DNA of 64,000 bases from an uncultured Pseudomonadota bacterium (GTDB taxonomy: Bacteria; Bdellovibrionota_B; Oligoflexia; Oligoflexales; CAIYRB01): positions 1-64,000 of the forward strand of contig CAIYRB010000200.1 of the NCBI GenBank assembly GCA_903928445.1, given 5' to 3'. Shown one piece after another: positions 47,126 through 56,111 of this stretch (position 1 is the first letter of the stretch; every line of letters starts with the position of its first letter). The translations under genes were made by a program, and so were the position numbers. The notes under the pieces were generated by a model. It saw nothing but the letters and a program-made list of their open reading frames with translations, was not told the origin of the DNA and did no database searches.

Positions 47126-47797
47126 TTGGCGTTGTTCAGGCGAATGCTCTTACTTAGCGCTTTGGTTTCTTGTGGACTGGGGACTATGGTCAATGGCTGT
47201 CGTTCGACTGATCACAGCGAGCAGCAAGCCGCTTCAGTCGCTGGTGCCAGTGCGTTGACGGCGGCCGACCCCACTGCAGGCGGTAGCGAGGCGGTCCCGG
47301 CAAAGGCCGCAGTGCCGGCTGAAGGCGGGCATGCAAAGATCGATGCCCCCGCCGCTTTAGCGATTCCAGGGACCCAACCTTCGGTACCTTCGTTTGACTG
47401 CAAACAGCAGCCAGATGGTGTCTGCTGCGAAGCATTGACTCCAGTATGCAACGACTGTCGGGAAAAACATCGGCGGCACCTTGCCAACTGGCAGGCCGCC
47501 TGCGCTAAGTCGGCTCCTCCTGTGGCCATACCTGCTGCCAGCATCGACTGCGGCGGCGTCCCGCCGGTATCGGAGTGCTGTGCCGATGCGACGGCCGAAT
47601 GTCGCGATTGCCGTGCTTTGGCTCTGACCAAGATGCTGGCTTGGAAGGAAGCGTGTAGCGACCTTGAGGCATGGCCATGTGACCGTAAGCCTGTCTTCAG
47701 TGAGTGTTGCGAGGCCTTGATGCCGAGTTGCAGTCAGTGCCGTGATCGTAACCTGCGCTTGGCAGCTGCCTGGGCGAAGCGTTGTGGGCCGAAATAG
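47126..47797 (+). CDS. Lipoprotein-like protein with three Cys-rich tandem repeats
   Basis: A 223-residue exported protein. The N-terminus (MLLLSALVSCGLGTMVNGC) offers possible lipidation sites. An Ala/Pro/Gly-rich linker (about 30-85) leads to three tandem repeats of about 40-45 residues. Each follows Cys, 6-8 residues, Cys-Cys, six residues, Cys, two residues, Cys, about 13 residues, Cys, as in VCCEALTPVCNDC, ECCADATAECRDC and ECCEALMPSCSQC. That gives six Cys per repeat, 18 in all, probably as disulfides. No known domain is recognised. A TTG start is inferred from GAGG nine bases upstream; ATG at 47144 is the alternative. Confidence 0.65.
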   Translation: MALFRRMLLLSALVSCGLGTMVNGCRSTDHSEQQAASVAGASALTAADPTAGGSEAVPAKAAVPAEGGHAKIDAPAALAIPGTQPSVPSFDCKQQPDGVCCEALTPVCNDCREKHRRHLANWQAACAKSAPPVAIPAASIDCGGVPPVSECCADATAECRDCRALALTKMLAWKEACSDLEAWPCDRKPVFSECCEALMPSCSQCRDRNLRLAAAWAKRCGPK

Positions 47798-47953
47798 CTG
47801 TTGGTCGCAGTCTTCGGCTGTCGCCTAAAGACATTGGGAAAAGAAGCTGATGTTTTTAAATGATTAATTTTAAATTTGCGATCAGCAGATTTTTTTAATC
47901 AATTTTACCAAATCACCGCCGATGAGTAGGGCAGTCGTCCGGAGGTCCGGACC

Positions 47954-49393
47954 TTGCAATCCCCTCTCGTCGAGGTCGGCTTGTTATTTCCAACGGTTGA
48001 GTTTGCCGTCTTTTTTCTCCTCGTGTTCGTGGCGAGTTGGGCGACTGCGCGTTGGCCAACGCTGCGCAAGCTGATCCTGCTTGCGGCCAGCTATGTCTTT
48101 TACGGTTGGTGGGACCCACATTTTTGCCTCCTGCTCTTTGTCTGCACGATGGTCAACTATGGCTTCGGGCTGGGACTTCAAGTTAGCCGCGGCGAAGCTA
48201 GGCGGCGGACGATCACGACGGTCGCCGTCATGTTTAACCTCGCGATTCTTGGCTACTTCAAATATTGGGGCTTTTTTCTCAGCTCGGCGGCTCAGGCCTT
48301 GGATGCGCTGCACTTAGGTCATGATTTTAAAATCTTTGAAGCGCTGCTCCCGGTCGGCATCTCGTTTTATACCTTCCAGGGCATAAGCTATATCGTGGAT
48401 ATCTATCGCGGCGAGATCCGAGCAGTGAAAGATCCTGTGGATATGCTGCTGTTTAAATCCTTCTTTCCCCAGCTCATCGCTGGCCCCATCGTTCGCGCCA
48501 AAGAGTTTTTGCCGCAGTTGGCGCAATCCTTTGATCTAAGCGAGCTCTACGCGACGAGGGCCTTTCTTTTGATCGCCATGGGCCTATTCAAAAAGGTGGT
48601 GATCGCGCATTATCTCGCGGTCGAGTTGGTCGGTCCGGTCTTTGAGTCGCCGTCCAGCTACGGTACCATCGACCTGATTTTTGCCGCATATGGATATTCG
48701 GTACAGATTTATTGTGATTTTAGTGCCTATACCGATCTGGCCATCGGCGTCGCCCTGCTCTTTGGCTATCAATTCCCGGCCAACTTCAACCAGCCCTACC
48801 GAGCTGTGTCACTGCAGGATTTTTGGCGTCGCTGGCACATTTCGCTGTCGAGATTTTTGCGCGACTATCTCTACATTCCACTGGGTGGCTCCCGTGGTCC
48901 TTGGTGGATGACCTACCGCAACCTGCTTTTGACGATGGTCCTTGGTGGCCTTTGGCACGGTGCCTCATGGACCTTTGTCTTTTGGGGCTTGCTCCACGGC
49001 CTGGGCTTATGCCTGGAAAAAGTCGCTGCATTGCCAAATCGTTTGTTTATGCGGTGGCCACCCATGCGACTCCTCCGTTGCTTTGGCACCTTCCACTTTG
49101 TCTGTTTGACTTGGATTTTTTTTAACGCCGATTCATTTTCGAGTGCGATCGACTTTCTTCAGTCTTTAGGCCACACCGGTGTGCCGCCCAAAATCATCGC
49201 ACCATTTAGCTTGAGCCTGCTTTTGGTGGGACTCGGCTCGCAGTTTTTACCAGCCAATTTACTCCCGCGACTGGAGGCAGGTTTTAGCCGTGTGCCCTTA
49301 CCGGTGCAAGGCGCTTTCACCGCTTTGGCCGTCATTGCCATTGTTGCGTGTGGACCCGGAGCCTTGGCACCATTTATCTATTTTCGCTTTTAG
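47954..49393 (+). CDS. MBOAT-family membrane O-acyltransferase (AlgI-like)
   Basis: A 479-residue polytopic membrane protein of the AlgI/DltB class. YVFYGWWDPHF, NYGFGLGLQ, YFKYWGFF, PVGISFYTFQGISYIVDIYRG, FFPQLIAGPIVR and the active-site region FWRRWHISLSRFLRDYLYIPLGG with GGLWHGASWTF (catalytic His) are the family blocks. It would move an acyl group across the inner membrane for O-acetylation of an exopolymer. It is followed ten bases later by an SGNH protein that likely completes the transfer. The start is TTG at 47954, supported by GGAGG upstream. Substrate polymer unknown. Confidence 0.95.
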   Translation: MQSPLVEVGLLFPTVEFAVFFLLVFVASWATARWPTLRKLILLAASYVFYGWWDPHFCLLLFVCTMVNYGFGLGLQVSRGEARRRTITTVAVMFNLAILGYFKYWGFFLSSAAQALDALHLGHDFKIFEALLPVGISFYTFQGISYIVDIYRGEIRAVKDPVDMLLFKSFFPQLIAGPIVRAKEFLPQLAQSFDLSELYATRAFLLIAMGLFKKVVIAHYLAVELVGPVFESPSSYGTIDLIFAAYGYSVQIYCDFSAYTDLAIGVALLFGYQFPANFNQPYRAVSLQDFWRRWHISLSRFLRDYLYIPLGGSRGPWWMTYRNLLLTMVLGGLWHGASWTFVFWGLLHGLGLCLEKVAALPNRLFMRWPPMRLLRCFGTFHFVCLTWIFFNADSFSSAIDFLQSLGHTGVPPKIIAPFSLSLLLVGLGSQFLPANLLPRLEAGFSRVPLPVQGAFTALAVIAIVACGPGALAPFIYFRF

Positions 49394-49402
49394 GAGCTGT
49401 TC

Positions 49403-50452
49403 GTGCATCGACCGCTTAGGCCAAAACCAAATCGCAGTAAGCGAAGCGTTGCCGAAGTTGCCGTGGCCGTGACGGTCTGTTATTTGGTGCTGGGATTATT
49501 TGGCGCCAGGGGTTTAGCGCGCTGGGCAACGCATTTGCCGGACGGTGAACTCAGCGCGACGGCGCGAGCCTTTACCCATGAGCATTGGCGCAATGCATCC
49601 TTGCTTGGCTTGGAACAACCAGGTATCGGCATCGAACGTTGGTTTCTGCAGATGCAGGGTGCGCCAAAGCTGATGTACCCGCGCTCTTACGCCGTGGAGT
49701 CGGCGCATAGACGGCGTAAAGATGAGCAAAAGCTGGCGTCGGTCCAAGCAAGCTTTCCGACCAGTATGGGCATGGAGGCCGTCCCGGCTGAGCTTGCAGG
49801 CGGCAGCAAGCACGGACCTCGGGTGCTGGTTATCGGCGATTCGCTGATGTTGACGGTGGGGCCGGTGGTGAAGAAAGACGTCGAGGTTAAGCTGGGTGGC
49901 TTTGCCTGGATCAAGGCCAAGCTTGGCACCGGGCTCGCCAGGCCGGACCTGTTCGATTGGCCGGTCGATCTAAAGCGAGTGGTCACGGCGACGCGTTTCG
50001 ATGCGGTGGTCATGATGTTTGGGACCAACGATAGCCAAGATTTTTACGAAGAGGGCGAACTCCTAGGCTACGGGACGGAGCCATGGGTCCGCGCTTACAA
50101 CAAGCGCCTTGCGGCATTGATGACGGCGACGTGCGATAGTGTGCAGCATGGCTTTTGGATTGGCATGCCGCCTATGCGTGATCCGGTTTTTGCCCGTAAG
50201 ATGCTGCGGATTAACGCCTGGGCTGCCCACCAAGTCGCGGCCCATCCCTGCATGCAGTACATTTCCACCGAACGTCTTGTCGGCGACCAATACGGTGGCT
50301 TTGCTGACTATTTGCGGGTCCATACGCACCTGGAAAAGGTGCGTATGCTCGACGGCATCCATGTGACGGCAAAGGGTGGGACATTGATCTCGGCGACTTT
50401 GATCGACCTGCTAAAGGGAACGCTGCGGGTTCAGGCGATGGTCGGTCCATAA
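49403..50452 (+). CDS. SGNH/DUF459-type hydrolase, partner of the MBOAT protein
   Basis: A 349-residue protein with one N-terminal transmembrane segment (about 14-30) and a periplasmic SGNH domain. VLVIGDSLMLTVGP carries the Ser nucleophile, MMFGTNDSQDF the Asn block, and DGIHVTAKGG the Asp-His pair. The DUF459 subfamily is often encoded next to MBOAT acyltransferases, where it is thought to place or remove acetyl groups on surface glycans. The ten-base gap supports one operon. Confidence 0.87.
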   Translation: MHRPLRPKPNRSKRSVAEVAVAVTVCYLVLGLFGARGLARWATHLPDGELSATARAFTHEHWRNASLLGLEQPGIGIERWFLQMQGAPKLMYPRSYAVESAHRRRKDEQKLASVQASFPTSMGMEAVPAELAGGSKHGPRVLVIGDSLMLTVGPVVKKDVEVKLGGFAWIKAKLGTGLARPDLFDWPVDLKRVVTATRFDAVVMMFGTNDSQDFYEEGELLGYGTEPWVRAYNKRLAALMTATCDSVQHGFWIGMPPMRDPVFARKMLRINAWAAHQVAAHPCMQYISTERLVGDQYGGFADYLRVHTHLEKVRMLDGIHVTAKGGTLISATLIDLLKGTLRVQAMVGP

Positions 50453-50641
50453 AAGTGGCTGTAACCGCCTGGCGGTGGCATGCCTGATGCTGGCCTTTTG
50501 CTATTTCCACTTGCAGGCAAGGGTGATGGGCCGCTATTCCTTGGTACGGCAGGGGGCTCATGACGACCTTGAGGCGTTCCCGCTGAACATTTGTTGATAG
50601 GAAGTGGGGGCATCTTGGGACTAGCCGGCGACATTCATAGC

Positions 50642-51625
50642 ATGAAGGCCACGTTTAGCAGCCGTTCCTCCGTCTCGGCTTTGCGGCGCATGGTATTGAT
50701 AAATTTAGCGGTTTTTGCGTTTAGCGGCTGTGCTGGGCAAGGTCTGAAGCCTGGCAGCAGCACCAAGATCGTCGGTGGCGCCAGTGCGGACGCTGCGTCC
50801 TATCATGCCGTGGCGCTGTTTCGGCCCGATGGTGCCGGGGTGAGTTATGTCTTTTGTACCGGTATCCTAGTGTCCCCGCAGCATGTTCTGACCGCCGCGC
50901 ACTGCAGCGTCGGCAAAGACAAGACGCCCATTGATACGGCACAACTTTATGTCATCGCCGGCCGGAGTCAGCCCGAAGTGAGCCACCAGGTTGCCGCAGC
51001 CGGTGGCCCTACCGTCCAGATTGGCGTGCGTAAACTGACGGTGCACCCCGCGTTTAATGCGGATGCCATGGGGCTGGACCCTGATGGGGTATTGAAGCTC
51101 AAGGATGCCTCTGACTTGGCGGTTTGGGAGTTGGCTCAGCCAGTGGCGAATATCGCCCCGGCGGCGTTGTGGAAGGACGCCGACAGTCTGCTGTTGCTGC
51201 AGGCGAAGGCGACGGTGACGCTCGCTGGTTTTGGCCAAAAATCCGGCTGGGAGTCGCCGTGGGCGGCCCATGAGTTTGCGGTTGCCGACACCGGTTACGC
51301 CACCGAGTACGAGCAGACTAAAACAGAGCTGCTACCTGATAGCAGTGGCCGGATGGGTAAGCATCTGACGCTGGTCAGCCTGCCGGCCGTCAGTGCCGGG
51401 GAATTTTTTGCTGGAGGCAAGGGGCAGCCTGACACCTGCAAAGGTGACAGCGGCGGTCCGGTCTTTGCTAAAGCACCGTCTGGTCAGTTACTTCTGCTGG
51501 GTTTGACGTCTAGGGGGTCTTCCATCTGCCAGGCCGGGGGCGTGTACACGCGAGTCGGTGCGCACCTACCTTGGTTAGAGGACATCGTCGGTAGTCCTTT
51601 GACCTATGGACTCAGCGGATCCTAA
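50642..51625 (+). CDS. Trypsin-like serine protease lipoprotein
   Basis: A 327-residue S1-family protease. The lipobox FSGC (Cys30) suggests outer-membrane anchoring. After it come the activation site TK-IVGG (43-46), His87 in TAAHC, Asp158 in SDLAVWEL and Ser270 in CKGDSGGP, a full catalytic triad. Trypsin-like proteases are abundant in predatory and related deltaproteobacteria. The start at 50642 is preferred for its signal peptide; TTG codons upstream (50591, 50615) are alternatives. No inhibitor or partner gene is adjacent. Confidence 0.92.
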   Translation: MKATFSSRSSVSALRRMVLINLAVFAFSGCAGQGLKPGSSTKIVGGASADAASYHAVALFRPDGAGVSYVFCTGILVSPQHVLTAAHCSVGKDKTPIDTAQLYVIAGRSQPEVSHQVAAAGGPTVQIGVRKLTVHPAFNADAMGLDPDGVLKLKDASDLAVWELAQPVANIAPAALWKDADSLLLLQAKATVTLAGFGQKSGWESPWAAHEFAVADTGYATEYEQTKTELLPDSSGRMGKHLTLVSLPAVSAGEFFAGGKGQPDTCKGDSGGPVFAKAPSGQLLLLGLTSRGSSICQAGGVYTRVGAHLPWLEDIVGSPLTYGLSGS

Positions 51626-51667
51626 AACATTGCCAAGCCGCTGCCGCGGCAGGATCTGCGGCAGGCT

Positions 51668-52456
51668 CTAATGGCTGACTGGCCCGAGCAACTCAGGCAG
51701 TTTGGTGCGCAGCGATTTAGCCCAGATCTCATAGCCTTGATGCGTTAGGTGGATGCCGTCGCTGGAAACGCTGCGGGTGAAATCACCATCGACAGTGAGA
51801 AAGCGCGAGCCAGCATCGAGGTAGTGAGTGCGCGCACCATCGGCGAGCTTGGCGACTAGTTTATTGACTTTGACGATCTTGGCGCGGCGCGGGTGACTCG
51901 GCGATTCGCCGCTTGGTAGTAGCCCGAGCAGGAGGATCTGGGTCGATGGAGAACGGCGGTGGATCGCGGTGATGATCTGTTCCAAGCCGCCGGCGATCTC
52001 CTGTGGCGAGGTGACGGCGAGATTGTTGATACCAGCCATTAGCACGACTGCTTTTGGTTTGGCATGGGCGAATAGTCCATGGCGGACGCGCCAGAGGACG
52101 TGTTCGACTCGGTCCGAGGCGATGCCAGCGTTAAGGGTGCGAACTTGCGGAAATTGCGACCGCCAAACCTTTGTTTGGTAATCCCAGCCCTGGGTGATCG
52201 AGTCACCCAGCAGCATGACGTCGTAGTCTTGGAGTTGGGCACGCTTGATGATCTGGGCGTGGCGTTTGATCCAGGCCGGCTTGGTGCTGCGGGCGCTGGC
52301 TCGCACGTGGTGCAGCGTCTCGCAGGCGGCATGTAGCCGCTGCACTGCGGTCAGGCTACGGTGAGTGCGGATGGTGGTGATGATCAACCAGGTGACGCTG
52401 GCGATCGCTAACAGACAGTAGGTGTCCCAACGACGTAGACTAAACAACTTCAGCAT
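51668..52456 (-). CDS. Membrane-anchored GDSL-type lipase/acylhydrolase
   Basis: A 262-residue protein with an N-terminal transmembrane anchor (about 10-28) and an SGNH hydrolase domain: VMLLGDSITQGW (Ser), LNAGIASDRVEHVLWRV, VVLMAGINNL (Asn), and SSDGIHLTHQGYEIWA (Asp-His). It resembles platelet-activating-factor acetylhydrolase-like bacterial esterases. Natural substrate unknown. It converges on the trypsin gene with 42 bases between the stops. Confidence 0.9.
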   Translation of the reverse strand: MLKLFSLRRWDTYCLLAIASVTWLIITTIRTHRSLTAVQRLHAACETLHHVRASARSTKPAWIKRHAQIIKRAQLQDYDVMLLGDSITQGWDYQTKVWRSQFPQVRTLNAGIASDRVEHVLWRVRHGLFAHAKPKAVVLMAGINNLAVTSPQEIAGGLEQIITAIHRRSPSTQILLLGLLPSGESPSHPRRAKIVKVNKLVAKLADGARTHYLDAGSRFLTVDGDFTRSVSSDGIHLTHQGYEIWAKSLRTKLPELLGPVSH

Positions 52457-52669
52457 GGAAAGGGGCCTCAAGAACAGCGGGGAGGGGGGGCGGTAGAGGA
52501 TCAGCAGGGGCGGGGAGCGGGGAGGTGGCTGTGCAGCCGACAAAAGTCCTTGTGCAAAAGCAATGCCGGGTCCGGGGTCGTCAAATCATAAGGTTAGGCA
52601 AGTGTTTTCTGGTATCACTTGTATGATCGTTGCACTTGTGTCTAATAAGTGTGCAAAGAGGGGGATGCC

Positions 52670-53125
52670 TTGACTGTCGATACCAGCACAAGCTCGCTGC
52701 CGCGCTTCTCGCGCTTTAATCACGGCCAGCCTTTGTCGCGCCAGTTGGCCCGTAGCGGTGGCCAGCCAAGCGCGCTGTTTATTGGCACCCAGGCGGGTTT
52801 AGCTTTGGCTTTGGGGCGGTTAGCTGAGATTCAGCACTTGCCCTTGACGATTTTTTGGTCGCTGCAGTCGCTGTCTGAGGCGACGCTACTCAGTGCTGAC
52901 GTGGTGATCGTTGACTGGGACATTTGGCGTGGCCTGCAGAGCCGACAACACGAGTATTTAGCCGCCATGTTGGCGGCCATGCCGCTGGTGCTCGTCGTCA
53001 CCGAAGAGGAGCGGGCTTTGCTGCCGCCTGAGCTTGGCGAGCAGGTGCATGTGGCCTTGTTGCCTAAGACCCATCCCGCGGCGAGTATTTTGCAGATTGC
53101 TTCGCGCGTCATAAGGCTCGGTTGA
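52670..53125 (+). CDS. Receiver-like orphan protein, function unknown
   Basis: A 151-residue protein. After about 35 Ser/Arg-rich residues it shows an alternating alpha/beta pattern like a receiver domain: SALFIGTQAGLALALGRL, then ADVVIVDWDIWRGLQS, then MPLVLVVTEEE, then HVALLPKTHPAASILQIASRVI with a Lys where receivers have one. The acidic pocket at the first strand is missing, so it is probably a pseudo-receiver. The start is read as TTG at 52670 after AGAGGGGG. It converges with the COG4705 gene; the stops are three bases apart. Confidence 0.5.
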   Translation: MTVDTSTSSLPRFSRFNHGQPLSRQLARSGGQPSALFIGTQAGLALALGRLAEIQHLPLTIFWSLQSLSEATLLSADVVIVDWDIWRGLQSRQHEYLAAMLAAMPLVLVVTEEERALLPPELGEQVHVALLPKTHPAASILQIASRVIRLG

Positions 53126-53128
53126 GTA

Positions 53129-53899
53129 TCAATGCGCCTTCGACGCGGCTTTATGGCGGAAGCTGACCAGGCATCCGACGATAAACACAAGCAAGATTGC
53201 CGACGCCGTGTAGCGGCTTAACGCCAGACCGCCGTGATCCACGGGTTTATCCAGAAAGTCACCGACTACGGCGCCTAGCGGACGAGTGAGGATGAAGGCG
53301 GCCCAGAAAAGGGCTGTACGAGATATTTTTGTCAGGAAGTATAAGGCAGCCATGACGACCAAAGAGCCGCCAAAGATCAGTGCACTGCCACTATAGCCGA
53401 GTCCAGCTGAATCAGCCGTCCAGTCACCTAGGGCGGTCCCAAGCGTTTGCGAAAACATAATGGTCAGCCAATAAAACATCTCGGCTTTTGGCGTGCTGAT
53501 CGAGCTTACGGCGACTGACCCCAAAGACCAGTACCAAACTGCCAGCGATCCCATCAACAAAGTAAACAGCAGAGCCGAACCTCCAGCGTAACCGATGCCC
53601 AAGGAGCGGTCGGCAAAATCGGCCAGCGTCGTCCCTACGGTCGTTGTCGCGATGATCGTGGCCCAGTAGATCACTGGGTGGAACTTGCGCGCTTTGATTT
53701 GGCAGGTGACAGCCAAGAGAAAAACGCCGGCAAAGATGGCAGTGCTAAGCAGATAGCCAAGATTCATCGACATCGAAACAGCATCGCCGGCGGTTTCGCC
53801 GAAAGTGGTCGCGGCGATCTTCATAATCCAAAAGACTAAGGTGAGTGCTGGCACCTTACTATGACTCTCTTCGGCTGTGGCATTCGTCATCACGGGCAT
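53129..53899 (-). CDS. COG4705-type membrane protein with four internal repeats
   Basis: A 256-residue inner-membrane protein with about eight hydrophobic segments arranged as four repeats. Each repeat has an aromatic-rich helix, a Thr/Gly-rich TTxGxxxxD motif, and usually an LGY end: KIAATTFGETAGD, IIATTTVGTTLAD, IMFSQTLGTALGD and FILTRPLGAVVGD. This matches the uncharacterised COG4705 family, sometimes induced by metal stress in other bacteria. Function unknown. Confidence 0.8.
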   Translation of the reverse strand: MPVMTNATAEESHSKVPALTLVFWIMKIAATTFGETAGDAVSMSMNLGYLLSTAIFAGVFLLAVTCQIKARKFHPVIYWATIIATTTVGTTLADFADRSLGIGYAGGSALLFTLLMGSLAVWYWSLGSVAVSSISTPKAEMFYWLTIMFSQTLGTALGDWTADSAGLGYSGSALIFGGSLVVMAALYFLTKISRTALFWAAFILTRPLGAVVGDFLDKPVDHGGLALSRYTASAILLVFIVGCLVSFRHKAASKAH

Positions 53900-54313
53900 T
53901 GACCTATTCTTGGGTTGGACTTTAGTACAGTCCGACTAGGTGCCGGTCTTAGCTAGCGACACTAACTTCGTGACACCGGTCGTCGGCGTGAGCGGCCTGA
54001 GGTCCAATGCATCGGTCGGCTTGTCGTTCAAGGTCACCGCTGCTCGTGTCCAGGCGCGGCCTATGACCCTGCGTTCAATTAACACTTATACTTGTCTTGT
54101 CGCCGCCCTCGCAATGCCGTTTAAGGGGCGATACCTCGCTGGCACGAGATTTCAATCTCGCGCTAATGGCTAATTTTGTTAGGCTGACCGATTTGCTTCA
54201 TGCCTTAGTTTCATCCATAATGATGGATAGGTTACAACCTGATTTTTTGGGTTATAGATGTTGTAAAAGACGGGTCGTAGACATATGAACCCTCTTTTTT
54301 TAGGAGCACGACC
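53900..54313. other. Intergenic region before the first porin gene
   Basis: 414 bases without a convincing gene. A 77-codon frame at 53940-54173 lacks a ribosome site and domain. Short hairpins occur (ATCCAT/ATGGAT near 54220). AGGAG at 54302-54306 serves the porin GTG start. Confidence 0.4.
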
Positions 54314-55468
54314 GTGGCCTTGTCGAATTGTGTCGGTCGAATGGTCGTAGCTTTAACATCGCTGGCACTAATTACAATTTCGTCCGATGTGATGGCCTTT
54401 GATATTAAATTTAATAGTTTTGGCTCGCTCGTCGGTGGCGAACTCATGAGTGGTGATCCGAATGCCAACACGGGTAACGTCCAGGGTCCGTTATTTGTGG
54501 CCGATTACGGTAACGGCTTTGTTTATACAAAAAAACAGCCGCTCGTCAGGCCTGAGACTCGCCTCGGACTCCAGGCTACGCTAAATATCGCGCCGGACCT
54601 GTCGGCGGTGGTTCAAGGCGTGGCGCGCGCTGGTAGTAGCAGGATCAACCTTGAATGGGCCTACCTGTCCTACGACATCCATTCAAAGTTCACCATTCAG
54701 GCGGGGCGCAAGCGTATTCCGATTTTTTACTATTCGGAGTTTCAGGATGTTGGGGTCGCTTACCAGTGGATTCGCCCACCTGGGGCACTCTACGGCTGGG
54801 AAGTTACCAATTATGATGGGGGAATGCTACGCTACCACGATGATTTCAAGGGAGTCTCAGTCAATTCGAGCATTTTTGGCGGAGCAAGCTTTAGTCAAAA
54901 CAATCCCAACTTCAAGCTGTGGTCGCCATATAATTATACTGTCGAATGGCGGGATATCCGCGGCATCGATGCCGACTTAAACTATGATTGGTTGACCACC
55001 CGAGTAGTCTATATCCGCTCAGTAAATCGGTACAATGGCGTCGATAGCCCGACCCCTGGATGGTCGGATTATGGCTTCAATCTTGGTTACGATTCCAGAC
55101 AAGATATTATAGGTTGGGCTCTGAACACGGATTTCGGGCATTTTTTCACGCTGGGCGAAGCGAATCTCATTATTCACCATGGTAGTCCAGCGGCTTGGCG
55201 CTCCGTGTCGTACTCGATGGGTGCTGGCTACCGGATGGGAAAATGGTCGCCATCCGTTAACTACTCCAACTACGCTGAGTCAACGCACGCTACGCCTGAC
55301 ATATATAAACCGTGGCGCTATGATGATATAGCAATCACTCTCCGCTACGACTTGAATGGTATGAGCGATCTAAAGCTGCAGTATAATAAGACACGCGACC
55401 TTGCCACCTTAGGGCCATTTATCGGAAGTTCTCAGATGCTGTCGGCTAGTTACGATTTTTCCATATGA
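54314..55468 (+). CDS. Outer-membrane porin-like beta-barrel protein
   Basis: A 384-residue predicted outer-membrane barrel. A signal peptide ends VMAFD near residue 29; the rest alternates polar and hydrophobic residues with many aromatic girdle positions (INLEWAYLSYDIHSKFTIQAGRKRIP then FYYSEFQDVGVAYQWIRPP), and the last strand ends YDFSI. The RKRIPIFYYSEFQDVG segment resembles the IGKQKAP...HIDVGHTYPW segment of the second porin at 56.1-57.4 kb, so both belong to one family. GTG start after AGGAG. The gene is monocistronic and reads toward the PBP-like gene, with a long palindrome between them. Confidence 0.82.
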   Translation: MALSNCVGRMVVALTSLALITISSDVMAFDIKFNSFGSLVGGELMSGDPNANTGNVQGPLFVADYGNGFVYTKKQPLVRPETRLGLQATLNIAPDLSAVVQGVARAGSSRINLEWAYLSYDIHSKFTIQAGRKRIPIFYYSEFQDVGVAYQWIRPPGALYGWEVTNYDGGMLRYHDDFKGVSVNSSIFGGASFSQNNPNFKLWSPYNYTVEWRDIRGIDADLNYDWLTTRVVYIRSVNRYNGVDSPTPGWSDYGFNLGYDSRQDIIGWALNTDFGHFFTLGEANLIIHHGSPAAWRSVSYSMGAGYRMGKWSPSVNYSNYAESTHATPDIYKPWRYDDIAITLRYDLNGMSDLKLQYNKTRDLATLGPFIGSSQMLSASYDFSI

Positions 55469-55562
55469 GTTCACTTCGTTGTTTCGTCGCGAGCGCCATA
55501 GCAAGCGAATGACCTAAAATGAATCGCCGCTCCGGCAGCGCTGCTCTTTGTAGCCCGGCTTG

Positions 55563-55635
55563 GGGCCCGTCCATAAATAAGTTGCACATTTGGCCGCCAG
55601 CTGACGGCCAAATGTGCAACTTATTTATCGGGCCC
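55563..55635. repeat. 73-nt near-perfect palindrome between convergent genes
   Basis: Arms 55573-55596 and 55605-55628 are perfect 24-base complements; the 8-base centre is itself a CAGCTG palindrome with one mismatched pair. An outer GGGCCCG/CGGGCCC pair (55563-55569, 55629-55635) extends the stem past a three-base bulge. It ends exactly at the PBP-like stop codon. There is no T-run on either strand, so it may be a bidirectional terminator of unusual form, a cruciform or a protein-binding site. Confidence 0.75.
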
Positions 55636-56079
55636 TTACTGAACCTTCAGTAGCACCTTGACAGAGCTGTCGACCTGCTTCAGGTCTATATAGGCGATGC
55701 CATCTGGATGCGCAGCAAGCCACGCCTTAACAGCGTGCTCATCGCCTACACTTTGTGGCGGCACTCCATGCCCGGTAAAAATCCGTACCGACCAATAGGC
55801 ATTAAGCTGGCTTGGTGTTTTGTCCAGGACCTTCTGCGCAAATTCATCTTTGAGCGCCGAGTTGCCGGGCTGGTCAACGAGTTGCACCACCCCGACTCCA
55901 GTGAGCTCTCGCGCCTTGCCAAGATATAATTCGCGAACATCGTCGATGGAAATAGTCGCTACCGGGAACTTATGATTAGCAACGACCGCAATATCTGCTG
56001 CCAGTGCGGCCGCTGAAGTGCTCGCCAAGGCTGCCCCGAAAGCTGCACACTTAATCGGAAACCAAACTCGTGTCAGCAT
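55636..56079 (-). CDS. Small phosphate-binding-protein-like periplasmic protein
   Basis: A 147-residue exported protein. The signal peptide ends AALA near residue 25. The mature part, IAVVANHKFPVATISIDDVRELYLGKA, then NSALKDEFAQKVLDKTPSQLNAYW and later AVKAWLAAHPDGIAYID, matches one lobe of the PstS-type periplasmic binding protein superfamily. It is about half the length of true phosphate-binding proteins. The start at 56079 follows GGAGG by five bases. It lies 33 bases after the second porin gene. Likely role: ligand-sensing partner of the porin and kinase. Ligand unknown. Confidence 0.75.
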   Translation of the reverse strand: MLTRVWFPIKCAAFGAALASTSAAALAADIAVVANHKFPVATISIDDVRELYLGKARELTGVGVVQLVDQPGNSALKDEFAQKVLDKTPSQLNAYWSVRIFTGHGVPPQSVGDEHAVKAWLAAHPDGIAYIDLKQVDSSVKVLLKVQ

Positions 56080-56111
56080 ATAGCCCTCCATATTAATAAT
56101 ATTAATCGATT

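Noticed and set aside
50475-50597. 40-codon frame starting GTG with a hydrophobic N-terminus between the SGNH and trypsin genes
   Set aside because: Looks like a small membrane peptide but lacks a ribosome site, and the frame stays open back into the SGNH gene; not supported enough.
54145-54180. Hairpin resembling a tRNA arm upstream of the first porin
   Set aside because: No cloverleaf, no T-loop or anticodon arm could be drawn; the loop is too small.
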